Of a stretch of DNA of 64,000 bases, positions 1 to 13,630 are shown piece after piece. The translations under genes were made by a program, and so were the position numbers. The notes under the pieces are model-generated. The model saw only the letters and a list, made by a program, of their open reading frames with translations, made no database searches and was not told the origin of the DNA. The DNA comes from Strix aluco. Its lineage: Eukaryota; Chordata; Aves; Strigiformes; Strigidae. Every line of letters starts with the position of its first letter. Position 1 is the stretch's first letter. The DNA is taken from assembly GCF_031877795.1 (NCBI RefSeq), contig NC_133931.1, positions 26,410,264-26,474,263 of the forward strand, given 5' to 3'.

Positions 1-1277
1 TCACAAATCAGCCCCATGCTCCAGCAGGATAAGCAACAGCAATGAGTTCAAATTTACCTTCTGACACGTCAGTGCAAACACAGTGAATTTTTTCCTTGGT
101 GTGAAGTTGCTCTTCAAGGAAAAGAATTGTTTCCAGAAAGTCTTCTCCCCCCTTACTTACAAAGCTTTAAGACAGGAAATCCAATGAGTGGTGGACTTGA
201 CAAGCGTTTCTTTTTTATATACTCACATTAATAACTTTATCCTTCTCAGAAACTACTTGGCTGTTCAAAACATGCTGCCCACAAGCACAGGGACAGCTCT
301 GCAGATGCTGGAGGGACCTTTCCCTTCTTCCTCTCAGGAATCCTGAATTCCTACCCCCAGACCTAAATCAGGTGGCTCAGCCTTTTGTGGACTTCAGTTG
401 GGAAAGAAATGGCCAGATACACCATTTTGGGTGCCTCCCCTCCTGCTGTCAACTTTCCTTACCCTTTTGACACCTTCCATTTAACTCCTTTGGGACATAC
501 AGTGCTGGGAACAGCCACCCTGTTAGCTGTTTTGCAGCTGGAAAACCACCTGAGACAGGGTTACCAGAGCACTACTGGGTGGAGGGGGTGGTGGGCAGAG
601 TAGTAGGAAACTGGGAGCATTGTGGCTTTTTAAAAAATTGTTTTTACTGTTGCTGTTGTTGCTATTGTCATTACCGTGGACCAAGAGACCACTGATGTGT
701 AAACACAGAACACAAAATGGTCAATTCCCCCAGAAGTTTGCAATGTAAATATAAATATTCAGCATAGATGGAGTCTGAGCAGGAGACAATAAGTAGGGAA
801 ACAGTCACTCATGGGAGATGCTGTGAGTGAGGATCTAATTTATACTTGAAGAGAAGGCAAGAAAACTACACAACTACATGGTCAAACAACAGCAGCATTG
901 TGGACAGGCATAAGAGTGCATTTGTCGACACAGATTATTTTGAAAGAAGATTCTGGTGCTAGAAGCAAGAGCATTGTAACCTTCTTGATCCCAGCTGTGC
1001 TCTGGGGAAAAAAGAGCTATTTACATTCTTCACAAATAAACACGGCTGCATCAAAGAAGATACTGGACCTACCACCGGTTTCTTCTCCTAACCTCCAAGA
1101 CCCCAGATTTTAGCTCAACAGGGTGACCTTATTCCTCCAGCTAATCCTAGAAAAACTGAAATAAAAAATAGCATTATATCAAAACATGTCCTAGTAAGTT
1201 ATAAGAACTGTAGGCATTATTAGGCTGCTCAAGGCAAGCTGGGATTTATAAAATAGCTTCCCACAGGCACTGATCCA

Positions 1278-1337
1278 AGGCCTGTTGAAGTTAATGGGAG
1301 CCCTTCCTCTGACTTCAGTGGGATTAGGAGGAGGCCT
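1278..1337. repeat. Imperfect hairpin, possible ancient MITE-like remnant
   Basis: Bases 1285-1293 pair with 1310-1318 (nine pairs, two of them G-U), and an AGGCCT hexamer at 1278-1283 recurs at 1332-1337, where it can pair with the first copy. The wording (a TGAAGT half followed by an ACTTCA half) resembles short palindromic interspersed repeats known from sauropsid genomes. That family assignment is from memory and weak. A related half-motif occurs near 6690. Confidence 0.25.
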
Positions 1338-2795
1338 CCCACCCATCCCACCAAGGCTCCTATATAACTGACAACAAGTTTAAAAATTCCACCCTGCACA
1401 GATGGTCAACTTGCACCACAGAGGAGGTTCCATCAGAAACTCCCTTCAAAGAAAGGCCTGGAGAAAAGGGCTGATGTATTAGATGTGTGGCATATGTAAA
1501 CACAGGAGGCCACCTACTTAAATATAAAATCTCAGAAGAGAAAGTTTTTTATGCATCTCACAGGATATTTCTAGCACTCCAAGAGTTAAAGAGTTCCTAT
1601 AAATTTGCATGAAACTCACTTTGACACCTTGACAAAGGGGTCACCCTTGCAGAAAAATCAGAAACTTAAGAAGCTGCCACTTACTGAACTTATTTCTGTA
1701 TGTTGTATTCGAGACACTTGCACTAATAAAAGGTGACTTCTCTCACGTCTCCTCCTCCTCCCTGCAGAATGCCCCTCAGCCACACGGAAGTTCTTGCAGA
1801 CTTTGGTGCTGTCTGCACTCTAGCAAGTCATGCTGGCAAAACCAACCAGGCAGAATTAATGAGAGGAGTTAGCTTGCAAAACAGCACAGCATATCAGCAT
1901 CAACCAAGGAAGAAGAGCCATCCAGATAGCCCTGCACACAAGATTAATTGAGAAAAATAAAACTGATCTTCTGGTGAAGCAGTTTACAGTGAAGTGTTTA
2001 ACTTTTACCATGGTAATAGTCCAATTTGTAAATGAACTGGGAAAAGATACAACAATCATGGTAGCAAGGAATTATTCTAGAGCAGAGGACTCTTGCACTG
2101 ATCAGGAAGAGCTCGAAGTAGAAGGACACAGGACTGTGTTCTGTTCTCTGGAATTGCAACATCTTCTTCTGGTACATGCTTAGAAAAATGAATAAATTCT
2201 GTAAATTCTCTTAAAGATCAAGAAAAACCGTACATTACTGTCTTAGGTTGCCAACAAAACACTCCCATAAATATTGGAGCAAAAGATAATCCTGCAGCTC
2301 ACTCCACTGCACGAGGCAATGACCGTACCAGAGACCATGGTGAAGGCAGTCTGTCCTTTCTGAACAGTTTCAACTCACTTACACTGACATGCACACTTTT
2401 TTTTATTAATGCAAAGCATCATTGTATATCATGCGTGTGACCACTTTAGGAATGTGGATAGAAGAAATTCTGATTTAAGAACCCATGTTGGGCAACGGCT
2501 GATGACATTCTTCTGGGCAGACGGGCACAGGATAGCATGTACCCAACTGTGCAATGGAGACACCCCCAGAGCTAATTTAGGGTCATTAATTCCCTTTTAG
2601 CAATTGTGGGTGGGAAGCGGCAGTCTTCTTCTAGTATGCACTTTCATGGCAGGGAAAGAGTCCTCCCTGTCTTTTTTTGTCTAAATCCCCATGTTGCACC
2701 TGGGTAAGAAATCAGAGAGATACCAAATATTTCACTTCAGTTGTTCACTTACATACCTACTAGCTAGAAAATTGCCATGCCTGAATGAGACCCAT

Positions 2796-2822
2796 GTGTG
2801 TGTTTGTTTGTTTGTTTGTTTT
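2796..2822. repeat. (GTTT)n microsatellite
   Basis: About five tandem GTTT units follow a short GT run. This is an ordinary simple repeat in non-coding DNA. Confidence 0.9.
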
Positions 2823-5800
2823 ACTAAGTAACAAAGACAACTTTGTTTTCTGAGGAGTATATTTGTATATTACTAATTATCTTTTCCATGAGTACACCAG
2901 TTAAAATTTGCATGGAAAAACAGACAAAAGGATGTCATTAAAATGGGTCCCAAGAACCTTTCAAATGATTCACAGTGGTCTTGTCTTAATTAAAATTGAA
3001 TGTGAAAACAAACATGCCTGCAATTTGCTAACATCATATTGGGTATTTATGAATTTTGTCAACCTGGCCTGTATGTGAAAAATGAAGCACATGTAGTTGA
3101 AGTTTAAGATCCTAATCATGCAGTGTAAGCCACTTGAATTGAATTAACTTTGTAGAGAATGATATAAGCATTTGATTGTACAAATCCTTACTTACAGTAG
3201 CTTGTTAACTCACTGGAAAAAAATCTATTTGAGAATTTCACTGTGCCCCCATTACTGGAATAGATAAGCATCTAATGCACGTAAACTTCAGCCCTGAGTA
3301 ACTCATAATGCTGCTTTGGGTTCCACTCTGCCTGCTCTCAGTGCTACTACGAACACTTTCAAATGTATGCAAGGAAAATAACAGGAAAGAGATATTTCTT
3401 TTTAATGTAATACATTTTCTTTCTATTTGAACATGAGCATGAACTAACTGGAGGCCACCGAAAAGCTAGAGATAGGTGATGGGCCATGAGGATGGCTGGA
3501 GAAACTGAGACATTGTATCTCTGTTACAAAACCATTGGCTTCACTTGGCTTAACCCCGTAAGATGTTTAGAAAAGCTGCAGACTGGGTCTACAACCAACT
3601 AACAGTTTAAAACAGATAACCTATGAAAAAAATAAAATACATACAAATACTAACACAAACATCCAAATCCCTAGGAAACCAGTGAGGAATTTAGGCAATA
3701 CTGAACTTGTTGAGTAGAACACAGGATTCCCTGTTACAAATTGGATGTCCATACACCACATGGGATGGGCCCAGGCAGTTCTGAGTGGGGGTTTCTGGAT
3801 ATTTCTTTGGAGATGTCTGACCCTATCCCACAAAGTGTATGGACATCTAACTTTTATTAATAAAAACCAAGGTGGAGGAAGGAGGCTACAATTCTGAGGA
3901 TCTGACGAGATCAATTCAGGACTGCAGGTAGGTGCTTGCAACCCTGGGGGACGCAAATCCAGGAATCCTTCAGAGAAAAGGTACCTACATCACTTCTTTC
4001 AAAGAATGGAACAAGATTCACAGATTTCTTTCCAAGTGGCACCCACTTTTTACCTGTTTGACTTGTGATGAGTACTCCTTTGGGAAGCAAAAAGCCAGAG
4101 CTCAAAATACCTGTCAACTTCCAGGAAGCTGCAATAACTGCTGAAGTGTGGGAGGGGAGGAGAGGAGAGGAGACACAGGGACAAAGGCCTCCTCCCGTCA
4201 AAACTCTGAGATAGGATGCTATCTCAGAGTTAGATGGGAGAGATATGGGACAGAGAGAAAGGGACTGAGAAGACTCAGAGAAAACAAATGGTTTTGGTAA
4301 GGACATTTGACAAGGATGAGAGAACACTGTAGCTCCCTCTTGTGAGACTATGGCTGTTGTTTATATTAAGCAGTCACAGATAAGAGGCAGAAACAGTCCT
4401 GCAGCAGCAAGAAGGCAGCAGCAGCCCTGACAGCACTTTGTGCTGTCGTGTCCTTTGCCACAAACATGTATATTCTGTGTCGTCTGGGCTGGGTGCCTCA
4501 GTGAACTCGGCACCACTTCAGCTAATTCCCCTAATCTCACCTGGCTGTGATGGAAGCCCTGTACCTGCTGTCCTGGACTGAGAATATCTCAGCAGGCAGC
4601 ATAAGAGCTCAAGGGAAGTGTCTAGAAAGAGTAAGTAGTAAATTACTTCTGGACTAGATACCTTCAGTCTGTCTAAATTCATTTCTGAATATAGCCCTCA
4701 AGGACAAATCTCATTCTAATTTCAAGGAATGACAAACCTCCCCTGCTCCTCCAGTGGGCTATGGAAGGGACAATATCAGTTGTCCAACCCTGGCTGAGGA
4801 AACAGCTGGGCTGTAATGGTGTATTACATTACAAATCCCAGTGTGCTAACACAGGGGAAGAGGCACTAGTGGGCACAAGGCCATCATCTTAAAAAATTGC
4901 CGGAGAGCACCGCACTGTCCCTGCTGCAACTCCATCAACGCCAGCCTAGCAGCCTGCCCTGGCTTCCCGGGAATCCCCTGTCCCTCCTTCTGAAGGTGTC
5001 CATGGCATAGACCAGGACCACAACACACCACACAAAGACAGAGACAGCAGCTGACACCTCTCTTCATTCTGGCACAGTGCAGACCATCCTGCAGCAGGCA
5101 ATTGCTTTAACGCTGCAGGCAGCAACTTGCCAGGTTTCTCGACACCTGGCAGCCAGATGGATGAAGGTGTGCCCAAAGGCCCAGGGGCTGGCGAGGGAGG
5201 GTAGAGAGCTCACCTAGGTTCAAGGCTCCGGGTCTCTAGCCAGTGCTCATCTCTGCCACAGTCCCTCTTCCAGGAAGATGCAGGTAGTTCAGAGCTAGTA
5301 CCTAACTTCACCCCAGTAAAAAGGCCACAGTAGACATACCCTGCACCTCTAACTCACCCGTAAAGAAAGCTGGGGCCTTAGAACTGATGGTGCTCACGGT
5401 CTAAAAAGGAGCTGTCGCTGTTTCCTTTTGTATAGTACTTATTATAGGAGGCTTAAGAATTGACTCAATTCTTTTTGCAATTCAAACCTTAATCTATGGC
5501 TTCCAGTGTCAGCAGCGGAAGAAAATAACTATATGGGCATTCAGTTACTCAGATTGTCACAGCAATCTGCAACTTTTTGTGTCCTTACATAAACAACTCT
5601 GTCTATAACCAGGAAAAAAAGGCCTATATATATAGGAAGAGGTAACTGTTGGATTAGCAGTAAACTGGACTAGCTGTTACTCTTTGATCTGCTTCAACTG
5701 AAATCAGCGCTCTAGATAATACGTGGTACTTACAAAGCCCACAGTCAGATGTTCCATTTATTGTCCCCACTTCTTTTTTTAACAACTCGTTTTCTAGCCA

Positions 5801-6477
5801 TGAACGCTACACCAATTATGCAGAGGTAGGTTTCATTCCACAGAACACTTTGATGTCTACATAAATATCTTCACCAGTGGGGCTGCCGTTACTTTGAACT
5901 GCCGCCATCACCGAAGCTACTGCAGTTTACCAAAAAGAATCAAACTTTCTTTCCTTTGCTTGCAAAACTGCCCAGGAAAACACAGCTGATGTTCTTACTC
6001 TGCAGGCTCCCCCACCCCAGCCGGAGGGCGGCCGCTCGCCGCTGGCTGAGCAGATGCTGCCCTCTGTCTGGCTTCTCCTTTCCTGGCCCCAGCCGAGCTC
6101 TAGTCAAGGCAAGCGAAATCGCACACAGTTTTTGCCTCTCCTTGCAGGATCACAACTCCCAAGCTGGCAGGTATGCCACAGGAGGACCTCCAACAATAAG
6201 CTAGTGGTGAAGGACAGGGGGGAAAAAAAAAAAGTTATTTCTCTGGGAAAATAATTTTCACAGGCACCAGATAGCCACTTTAAGTGAACAGTTGTCCAAA
6301 TTGCTCAGCATCATTTACAAAAGGAGAGGAAGGACCTAAGTCCCTGTCACAAGACAGTGGTAACTTCAGATTATCCCAGATCTTTTGGGGCTGCACTACA
6401 GTGACTTTACAATACTTTTCTCATTTTTTGCATGTGTTGTTTTGAATGACAACCTTTCCAAAGTCTGTAGCATCTGT

Positions 6478-6516
6478 AGTCCCTTCCAACCTGGGCTGTT
6501 CTATGATTCCATGATT
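6478..6516 (+). mobile_element. Very short CR1 LINE 3' tail remnant
   Basis: The stretch has the CR1 3' signature CCCTTCCAACC followed by TTCTATGATTCC. Only about 40 bp can be recognised. It is a severely 5'-truncated and old insertion, oriented plus. Confidence 0.6.
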
Positions 6517-9500
6517 TATACGCCCATGTGCCCCACTGGGATATGGATAACAAGTCCAACACATCCCAGAAAATGTTAGGTACCCTATTTTCTTAGCACC
6601 TTGCTATGAAATAGCTCTTCACACAGGAACAAAGAACATTGTTCTTCAGGACTTCAGGAGATCAGGTAAGTCCCAGGAGAAATCTGCTGAAGTCAGTGGT
6701 GAGGGTTTTACTGCATGTGGCAGACGAGGGCTGTCCCTTTGCCCTCCCCAGCACAGCTTTCAGGGGCTGACCAGGGATGTGAGGAGACCACTGGGAAAAA
6801 TATCTAAACCTCAGACAACCCCAGGGTCGTGGAGAGTCTGCTCAGTACTCCTGCACCGTGCTGGGACTGTGCAGGGCAGTAGCTCTGAATTGATGGGGAC
6901 ATGCAGGAGAGGATTAGGTCTGACTGTTTACAACAAGTGGTGACAGATTTTGCAGGAAGGATGGACCCAATCACTAAAACATGAATTAATGTAAATTAAT
7001 GAAATTCGATACAATATAAGGTTTCAGAAAGTGCCAAATACTCACAAAACCAGGTCAATATACTGGGATAGGCCAATCCTAATATTAGCCTTTTAACATT
7101 TTAATAGTATTACCTTAAAACTGCTGCAAACAAATGGCTCTTCAAATAAATCATAAAAAAATATTCCTGCTTATTAAATAATGAAGGTATCGCTAACAGC
7201 ATCTGCAGAACATCCTCTTCAGTCACAATTAACAACATCCAAGGCTACACTGGTGAAGTGACTTCTCTTACTCAGGGCTTGAGCCAAGCTGTGGCACACT
7301 AAGGAAGGCTGACAGCAGATTAGGGGACAGATGTGTACTGCAATATAACATCCACTTTAAATGTATAATTAAAAACAGAAGAAAAAAAATCTTGAGAGGA
7401 CTCTTCCCTTTACAAGTGCTAATTTAAAATTATTAAGGCTATATTGATGCCACACCGAAGGATGCTCGAGCATATTAGCGTACCAAGCAAGTGCTTTGTT
7501 TTTGATATAAAAATTGCCTGTTTGAAACAAATTTCCTTACCCAAAGCTTGCAGTTTTCATTGTGGCATACCTTTCATCCTTCTCCCACCCTTTACTTTTT
7601 GTCATAGCTTATGTTATTCTTTTGTTCTTTATTTTATTTTGCTTCACTACATTTTTTTGTCCTTTGGAACTGCTTTCACTATAGAGAAAGAAGACACTTT
7701 TGGAGATTGAGGCCCGTACATCCTAGCTGCTAGCTGGTACACTTATTGGGATTTCCCTACTATAATTGAAAAAGTAATTTAGAATTTGTTTTGAACTTTT
7801 CATGTGCTGAGAGGGATGGAAGAACTAACAAAAGTTATCAGAGCTGCCAGCCCCTATGAGATCTGCTGCCCACCTAAGCTGCTGGGAGGTAGAAAATGAG
7901 AACAAAATTAAGGTCTCACTTGTAAAGGCACAAGCCTTGGTCCTAGCAAAACGGCAATATTTACATTCAATACTGAGTAACAAGGTTTCCAATAATTCCC
8001 TCCAGAAAGATGTTTTAAAACATAACAAAGAATCCATCTTTTTAAGAGCATTTGTCTGCTTAAGTAAAGAGAGCAAAGGCCAATTAATGGAAGGAGGGAC
8101 TTGAGAAGGACATGGCTGTTCAATGTGCGCCATGTAAGGAAAAACTTTTCTGGACACAAAATACTGTATTTGCTGCTCTGTGAAATGGAAACATGTGAGA
8201 ATTCCAGTTTAAACAGAGGAAAATGCCTGGAGACAAAACCCCATCTATTTTAACACTCTTTGATGTCAGCTGAAAAGCAAAGGCCGAGTAATCTCAAGCT
8301 ATAAAGCTAAACTGAATCTGGAGAGAGGCGTTCTTGACACATGAGTCATTTGGCTTGTGCCAGCCAGAGCACATCCACACTCAGGCTTGCAAGCTGGGTA
8401 AGCTTTTCCAGATAGTCCCTGCTAGTAACTGGGCCAAACATTATGACAGATGTAAGAAATAACAAGCAGAAATGCTTCAAGCAGTCACATGAAGTAAATT
8501 CAAATATCGCGGACGCTTTTTAAAAATTCAAAGCAGAATTCAAATGCTGCAACATGGCTCCCCCGTGACTTCAGTAGCTCAGCCCCTACCCCTTCCTTCC
8601 AGGAGCCAAGGACCTGAAGGGCAGCACACCAGGCATCACAGAAACCAATGTATTTTTTGTTCCAGAGAATGATGATGTGCATTTTGTTGCCAGCAAGAGG
8701 CTGAGTTTAGGTCTGTTCAGAAGGTACAGCAGCAAAACAAAGTGCTTCCTACGTGGTGGTATCTCTCTGGCCCTACATTTAGCACCTAGCATATGTATAA
8801 GGAAAAGCTGTGGCACCTCTGCTAAAACTGCAGTTATTGCTGATAGGCAGCTGGGTTTTTCAGGAACATAAACACTGCAAAATTAAGGTTTCGAAAAATT
8901 CAGGATGTGCTGGCTTATTTCCAAATTTGTGAACTCACATACAGTTTCAAAGATTTGAGATTTTTTTCAGTCTTGAAATAATTTAATTTCCTAGGCTACA
9001 GCAGTCTTGCCTTTCAGAGCCAGACTCTGTTGTTGAGGTGAAACTCTCCACACAAAACCTGGAAAGCACCCACCCCCCCAGGAACTCGATTCTGTACCTG
9101 GCAGGCAGTAGAGCACGCCATCAGTAAATTAAACACATTATTTGGCTTTCTTACAGGTGAACCTGATTCCCATAAGGCACCCAGAGGAAGGCTGACTTTT
9201 ATTGACCATATTTAGCAACATAATTTTTAGATAGCTCGGGTCAGAAGTCCACTTAGTGCAGAACACTAGGATAACCATCACTATCTGATTTACCAGAGGC
9301 ACTAACAGTGCCTCTGCCCAGTTGTAGCCATCGCAATAAATTCCCTTTCCAAAGTCTGCCCCTATCACAGAGGAGCAGTATTTCTTTCTAGGCTGAGATC
9401 TGGGTTACAGACTGTGCCATTCACTTGAGCAGCTCTGACTGAATTTAGCACCAGCAGTTCTGTTCTTTTCAGGACAATGATGGAATTAGTGTTTCATAAA

Positions 9501-10039
9501 TGTCAGGATCAAGCTCTCATGAAACACAGGACTAGTCACAGAGACAAAACTTAAACTATAAGAGAACATCCATGCATGTCTTGCCATGAAGTGCCTGTTA
9601 ATTGTCTACATGGAGAAATGGGCAAGTTGGTCATAATTTCATGTTTATCCATTCAAATATCAGTATTTCTCTCCTAAATCAGATCTGTCAGTTCACATAT
9701 TTTCCAATTCTTTATCTTGTTAGTTCTTTTCAAACATCTTACTCCCTAGTGTGCTCAAAATAGCTGTTATCTTAAAGGTATGGAAGTCATTCTAATTTCC
9801 AAATGCATTTATAAAATCCTGCAAGTACTTCAGCTGTTTATGACCTCCATTATTGTCGTAAAAAAACCCCATTTAATATGAAAGAGGGGGAGATTTTTTC
9901 ATAATCTCTACAAAGAATGTGTCAGTTTCCTTTTCAAGAGTGTGTGCCTTTCACAAATACTCAATTTTAAATTTAAAAAACACACCTCCAAAAGGGTTGT
10001 ATTGAGAAAAATCTCAGTTTTTATTTCAGGTGGACCTAA

Positions 10040-10150
10040 TTTTATTTTGACCTTTCACATTTAGGTAGAGAACAGATGTTTTGTGACTGGAAATAAATAT
10101 AAGGAGATAGAACTTCAAAGATAAACTGCATATAAGAAGGTTCTATAATA
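10040..10150. repeat. Diverged direct repeat, copy A
   Basis: Bases 10066-10093 are identical over 28 nt to 11014-11041. Similarity fades on both sides over roughly 110-125 bp, to about 65% by eye. It is either a local duplication or two copies of one old interspersed repeat. No family was recognised. Confidence 0.7.
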
Positions 10151-10979
10151 TTCTATTAAGGTAAAAAATTGAATTTTTCAGACTTGAATGGACAGGGTTT
10201 CCACTTCAACAGGATCTTTCATTTCAGTATAACATTCAGATATGATATTTTAAGGGTTGAAAACACAGCACATTATTTCAGCTTTAGTGAAAATCTTTGA
10301 CTGAAAAATCACCATGAAATAAAACTGTGGGAAGATTGGGTCACCGCCATTTCGCATTGATTCAGGACGCAGAGAAGTGTTTACTCTCAGGGTTCTTGCT
10401 GCTGCCATGCCTGCTGCTGTTAGGAGAATCTCCAGCTAATGTAAAATTAATTCAAAATTGAAGGTTGGTGGGCAAACTTGCTCATATCAGCCATTGTGTT
10501 TTACAGCCACTGAAGCTTTGGCTGCTGCTTATTTTCTAACACCACAGCTATGAATAAAAGTCTTCCTGCTTTCTTCAAGAGAGCATCTCCTTTCACAGTA
10601 CCTTGGTCTGGCTCTTTACAAAAACACCTGCGGAGCACATAACCTGCCTCTTGGGCTTGCACATGAACCTCAGGTGTGAAGTGGGTATTGACACGTGACT
10701 GAAATGCTTTTTGTGTATTAATCGTTAATGATTTGCTGTTTCTAAATCTAGGCACCCTGCACAGATCAGCCCGCGTTTGCTCAGCGGTGTGCTACAAACA
10801 TTACCCACAAGGAGGAGCCCAATTTACAAGTAATTCATTATGATAAAAGACTGCCGTTCCTGGCTAGCCCCTACCCAGGCTAAACAGATCAGTGAATAAT
10901 TACTGCTTGATAAAAGAAACAGTGTTTCTTTCAGCTAAACTCCCACCAGGAAAGAGATTCACCAGCTAGGGGATGTTTG

Positions 10980-11105
10980 CCTAATTACATATCCCATCTT
11001 TTCCCAATTTACATAGAGAACAGATGTTTTGTGACTGGAAACGAACCCAAAGAGAGGGAACATCAAAGACCAACTGCCTACAACAAGTGCCTATAAAATC
11101 AAATA
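10980..11105. repeat. Diverged direct repeat, copy B
   Basis: Partner of the copy at 10,040-10,150, in the same orientation and about 948 bp downstream. The identical core is 11014-11041. The flanks differ by substitutions and small indels, so the duplication is not recent. Confidence 0.7.
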
Positions 11106-12219
11106 AAAGCACCTAACTAATTAAACAGGCCACTCACTGTATTATTGTAGTCTGGTTTGGCTTTTTCTTAAATGCAATTAGTTATGACACCAAACACGTG
11201 TTGCCCAGACAGGAGCGTGTGATTAAGCAAAACAGGTTCCCTGGGGACTACAGGATGATGCTGAAAGAAAACAGCAAATGTTAGTAGTAAGTTTTGCACA
11301 GTAAAATGAAGTTACTGTATGAATGCATGCACTGTATTAATGCAGTTCACATTTTGAATTTACTGTGCTAATTTCAGTATAACCTACAAAGCTTAATTTA
11401 ACTTTATTTAACTTTGTAAATAGCCTCATCAGAATTTTACGGCTATAAAGATCTGTCAAGAGTAGAACTGGCACATTGAGGAAGAAGGGCAAGCAAAAGT
11501 GCTTGTTTGGTTGTGAGTCCTCTTGCTTGATTTTTAGATGTGCTGAGTCTTCAGACAGCCATTTGAAGTCAAAAGGGTGGGTGTGAACTCCGACTCTGTA
11601 TGGGCATGGGCTTTGAAACTGTAATCCAAACCCTGAGGTTTACAAATTAAGTGGCCATGTTTCTAAACTTGATCTTGGGCAACTTGCCTACAATTACGCA
11701 GTCACGCCTGGCAGAATAAGGAACAAAATCTGTATCTGTCAAAGATGAGTAAAATGCTGCCAGATGTCTCATGAGAACCGGCAAGGATTTCTCTCAGATT
11801 CACTTGAGCTGGGATTTCATTCAAGATTTTTCATGTAAATGGGTGTTAGTTCAATTCTCAGCAGACTCACTTTCTCTAAAAGCAGCATGGCTTTTCCTTC
11901 TTGTTTAAACATTTATTTTACATTTCACTTACCTAGAATTCGGAGTAAGGTAAGTGGTTTCTCTCTTTTTATGTCTGTTGCTATCCTGATTACTCTTCTG
12001 TTTTCTTAATTTGCTGCCCACACTGCAAAATAAAATTACCTGAGCTGTTGGTTAAGACTTCAGAAAAAAAAAATCTCATGGCTATACTTCTTTTTTTTTC
12101 TCTCTTTGCATTATTCAGAAACAAGTATTCACGAGAGCCAAGACTGTTTCAGTAAAGTTGATTAAATGCTGAATTTTTACATTCTAACAAATCTCTACCT
12201 CACCATAATATTGGCTGGT

Positions 12220-13400
12220 AGGTCAACCCAGAAGGGCACAAGCAATCTGGGGGTTACTGGAGTGCATTGATGAGAACTTCCTAACAAAGGTGATCCCAGA
12301 GCCAACAAGGGCAAGCACTCCGCCGGACCCCACACTTACAACCAAGGAAGAACTCATCAGCGTGAAGGTCAGGGGCAGCCTTGGCTGCAGTGACCATGAA
12401 ATGGTGGAGGATCCTGCAATGAGGGAACAAGGTAAATAGCAGGATCAAGCCCTGGACTTCACAGAGCAGATTGTGGCCTCCTAAAGTATCTACTTGGAAA
12501 AATCCTGTGGAATGCATCTCTAGAAAGACGAGGGGACCAGGAGAGCTATTTGGTTTTCAATATCACCTCCTCTAGCTCCAGAATATTCCATCTCAATGTG
12601 CAGGAAATCAAGCAAAGGCAGGAGGTGGCTGCAAGGATGAGCGATGAGACCCTGACAAAGCTCAAATATAAAAAAAGGAAACATACAAGAGGTAGAAGCA
12701 AGGACAGGTGACCTGTGAGGAATATAGAGAGACTATCTAAGCGTGTAGGGACAGGGCTAGGAAAACCAAAACCCATCTGGAGTTGAATCTGGCAAGGGAT
12801 GTGGAGGGCAGCAAGAAGGACTTCTACAAGTATATCAGCTGCAAAAAAAAGACCAGGGAAAATATGGGTCTGCTGCTAAATGTGGTAGGAAACCTGGTAA
12901 CAAAGGATATGAAGAAAGCTGAGGTAGTGCCTTATTTGCTTTGTTTTTTACTGGCAATACCAGCCTTCAGGAATCCCACGCTCCTGAAACCTGTGAGAAA
13001 GTCTGGAGCAAGAGAAGTGGAGAAAGATCAAGTTAAGGAGCACGTTAAAAAAAAAAAAAAAAGGGACATAAAGTCTATGGGGCTTCATAGGATACATCCA
13101 TGCCTCCTGAGAGTGCTGGCTGATGTCACTGTGAGGCCACTATCAATTATCTTTGAAAGGTTATGGTGACCAGGAGAGGTTCCTGAATAGTAGAAAAGAG
13201 CAAATGTCATGCCTGTCTTCAAGAAGGACAAGCAGGAGGACACAGGGAACTACAGGCTGGTCAGCCTCATTTCTTGTCCCCTGGGGGGTGATGGAGCAAG
13301 TATTCCTGGAGACCGCCTCCAAACATCTGAAGAACAAGGTGACTTGGAGGAGCCAGCATGGACTTTGTAACCATGCAGCCCTGTAATACAGCATACCCAT
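12220..13400 (+). pseudogene. CR1 LINE ORF2 fragment (endonuclease end to early reverse transcriptase), decayed
   Basis: The translation matches the CR1 non-LTR retrotransposon polyprotein. Around 12,380-12,410 lies the SLGCSDHEMVE-type stretch after the endonuclease. At 12,783-13,169 lies the linker and RT start, with LARDVEGSKKDFYKYISCKKKTRE-like wording cut into pieces such as KTRENMGLLLN, LVTKDMKKAEV and PLSIIFERLW. From about 13,200 a shifted frame continues towards the KGKKEDPGNYR and SQHGF region. Stops and frameshifts occur throughout, and an A-rich run at 13,047-13,062 is one probable break. The 5' part and the catalytic RT motifs are missing, so the copy is dead. The identification rests on family knowledge of CR1 in birds. 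Confidence 0.88.
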
Positions 13401-13540
13401 TGCTAGTAACAGGCTGTAAGCTTTGTAGTGAGTTTGCAAGGCCTCAGGACTGAGGTTTGTCAGGCTTGTTCTGTCCAAACTTCTCTTGACCAGCCTGAAG
13501 CTTTGTTTCATTTGGTTTAGCTGTGACAGCAATTTCTCTA

Positions 13541-13630
13541 ACTGACCAGGGGGGGTTGAGCAGGAGTTGGACTAGATGATCTCCAGAGGTGCCTGCCAAC
13601 CTCAACCATCCTGCAATTCTATGAAAATAA
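13541..13630 (+). mobile_element. CR1 LINE 3' end
   Basis: The wording GGACTAGATGATCTCCAGAGG, then CCAACCTCAACCATCCTGCAATTCTATG, is the CR1 3' terminus (quoted here in two parts of the run). It has the same orientation as the ORF2 fragment ending near 13,400 and is probably the same insertion. About 140 bp between them could not be assigned to CR1, which implies an internal deletion and perhaps filler sequence. Confidence 0.8.

Larger units (their letters stand above)
1..6477. other. Gene-free stretch, left end
   Basis: No coding exon, RNA gene or clear transposon was recognised. The open frames here are short, overlap on both strands and resemble no protein I know. It contains a GTTT microsatellite (2796-2822) and a short hairpin-like ancient repeat candidate (1278-1337), both listed separately. 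In other amniotes CDH17 lies beyond the 3' end of PDP1, but I could not find cadherin exons here. Confidence 0.5.
6517..12219. other. Gene-free stretch
   Basis: AT-rich DNA with no recognised exon. The only structure seen is a pair of diverged direct repeats near 10,040 and 10,980, listed separately. Confidence 0.5.
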
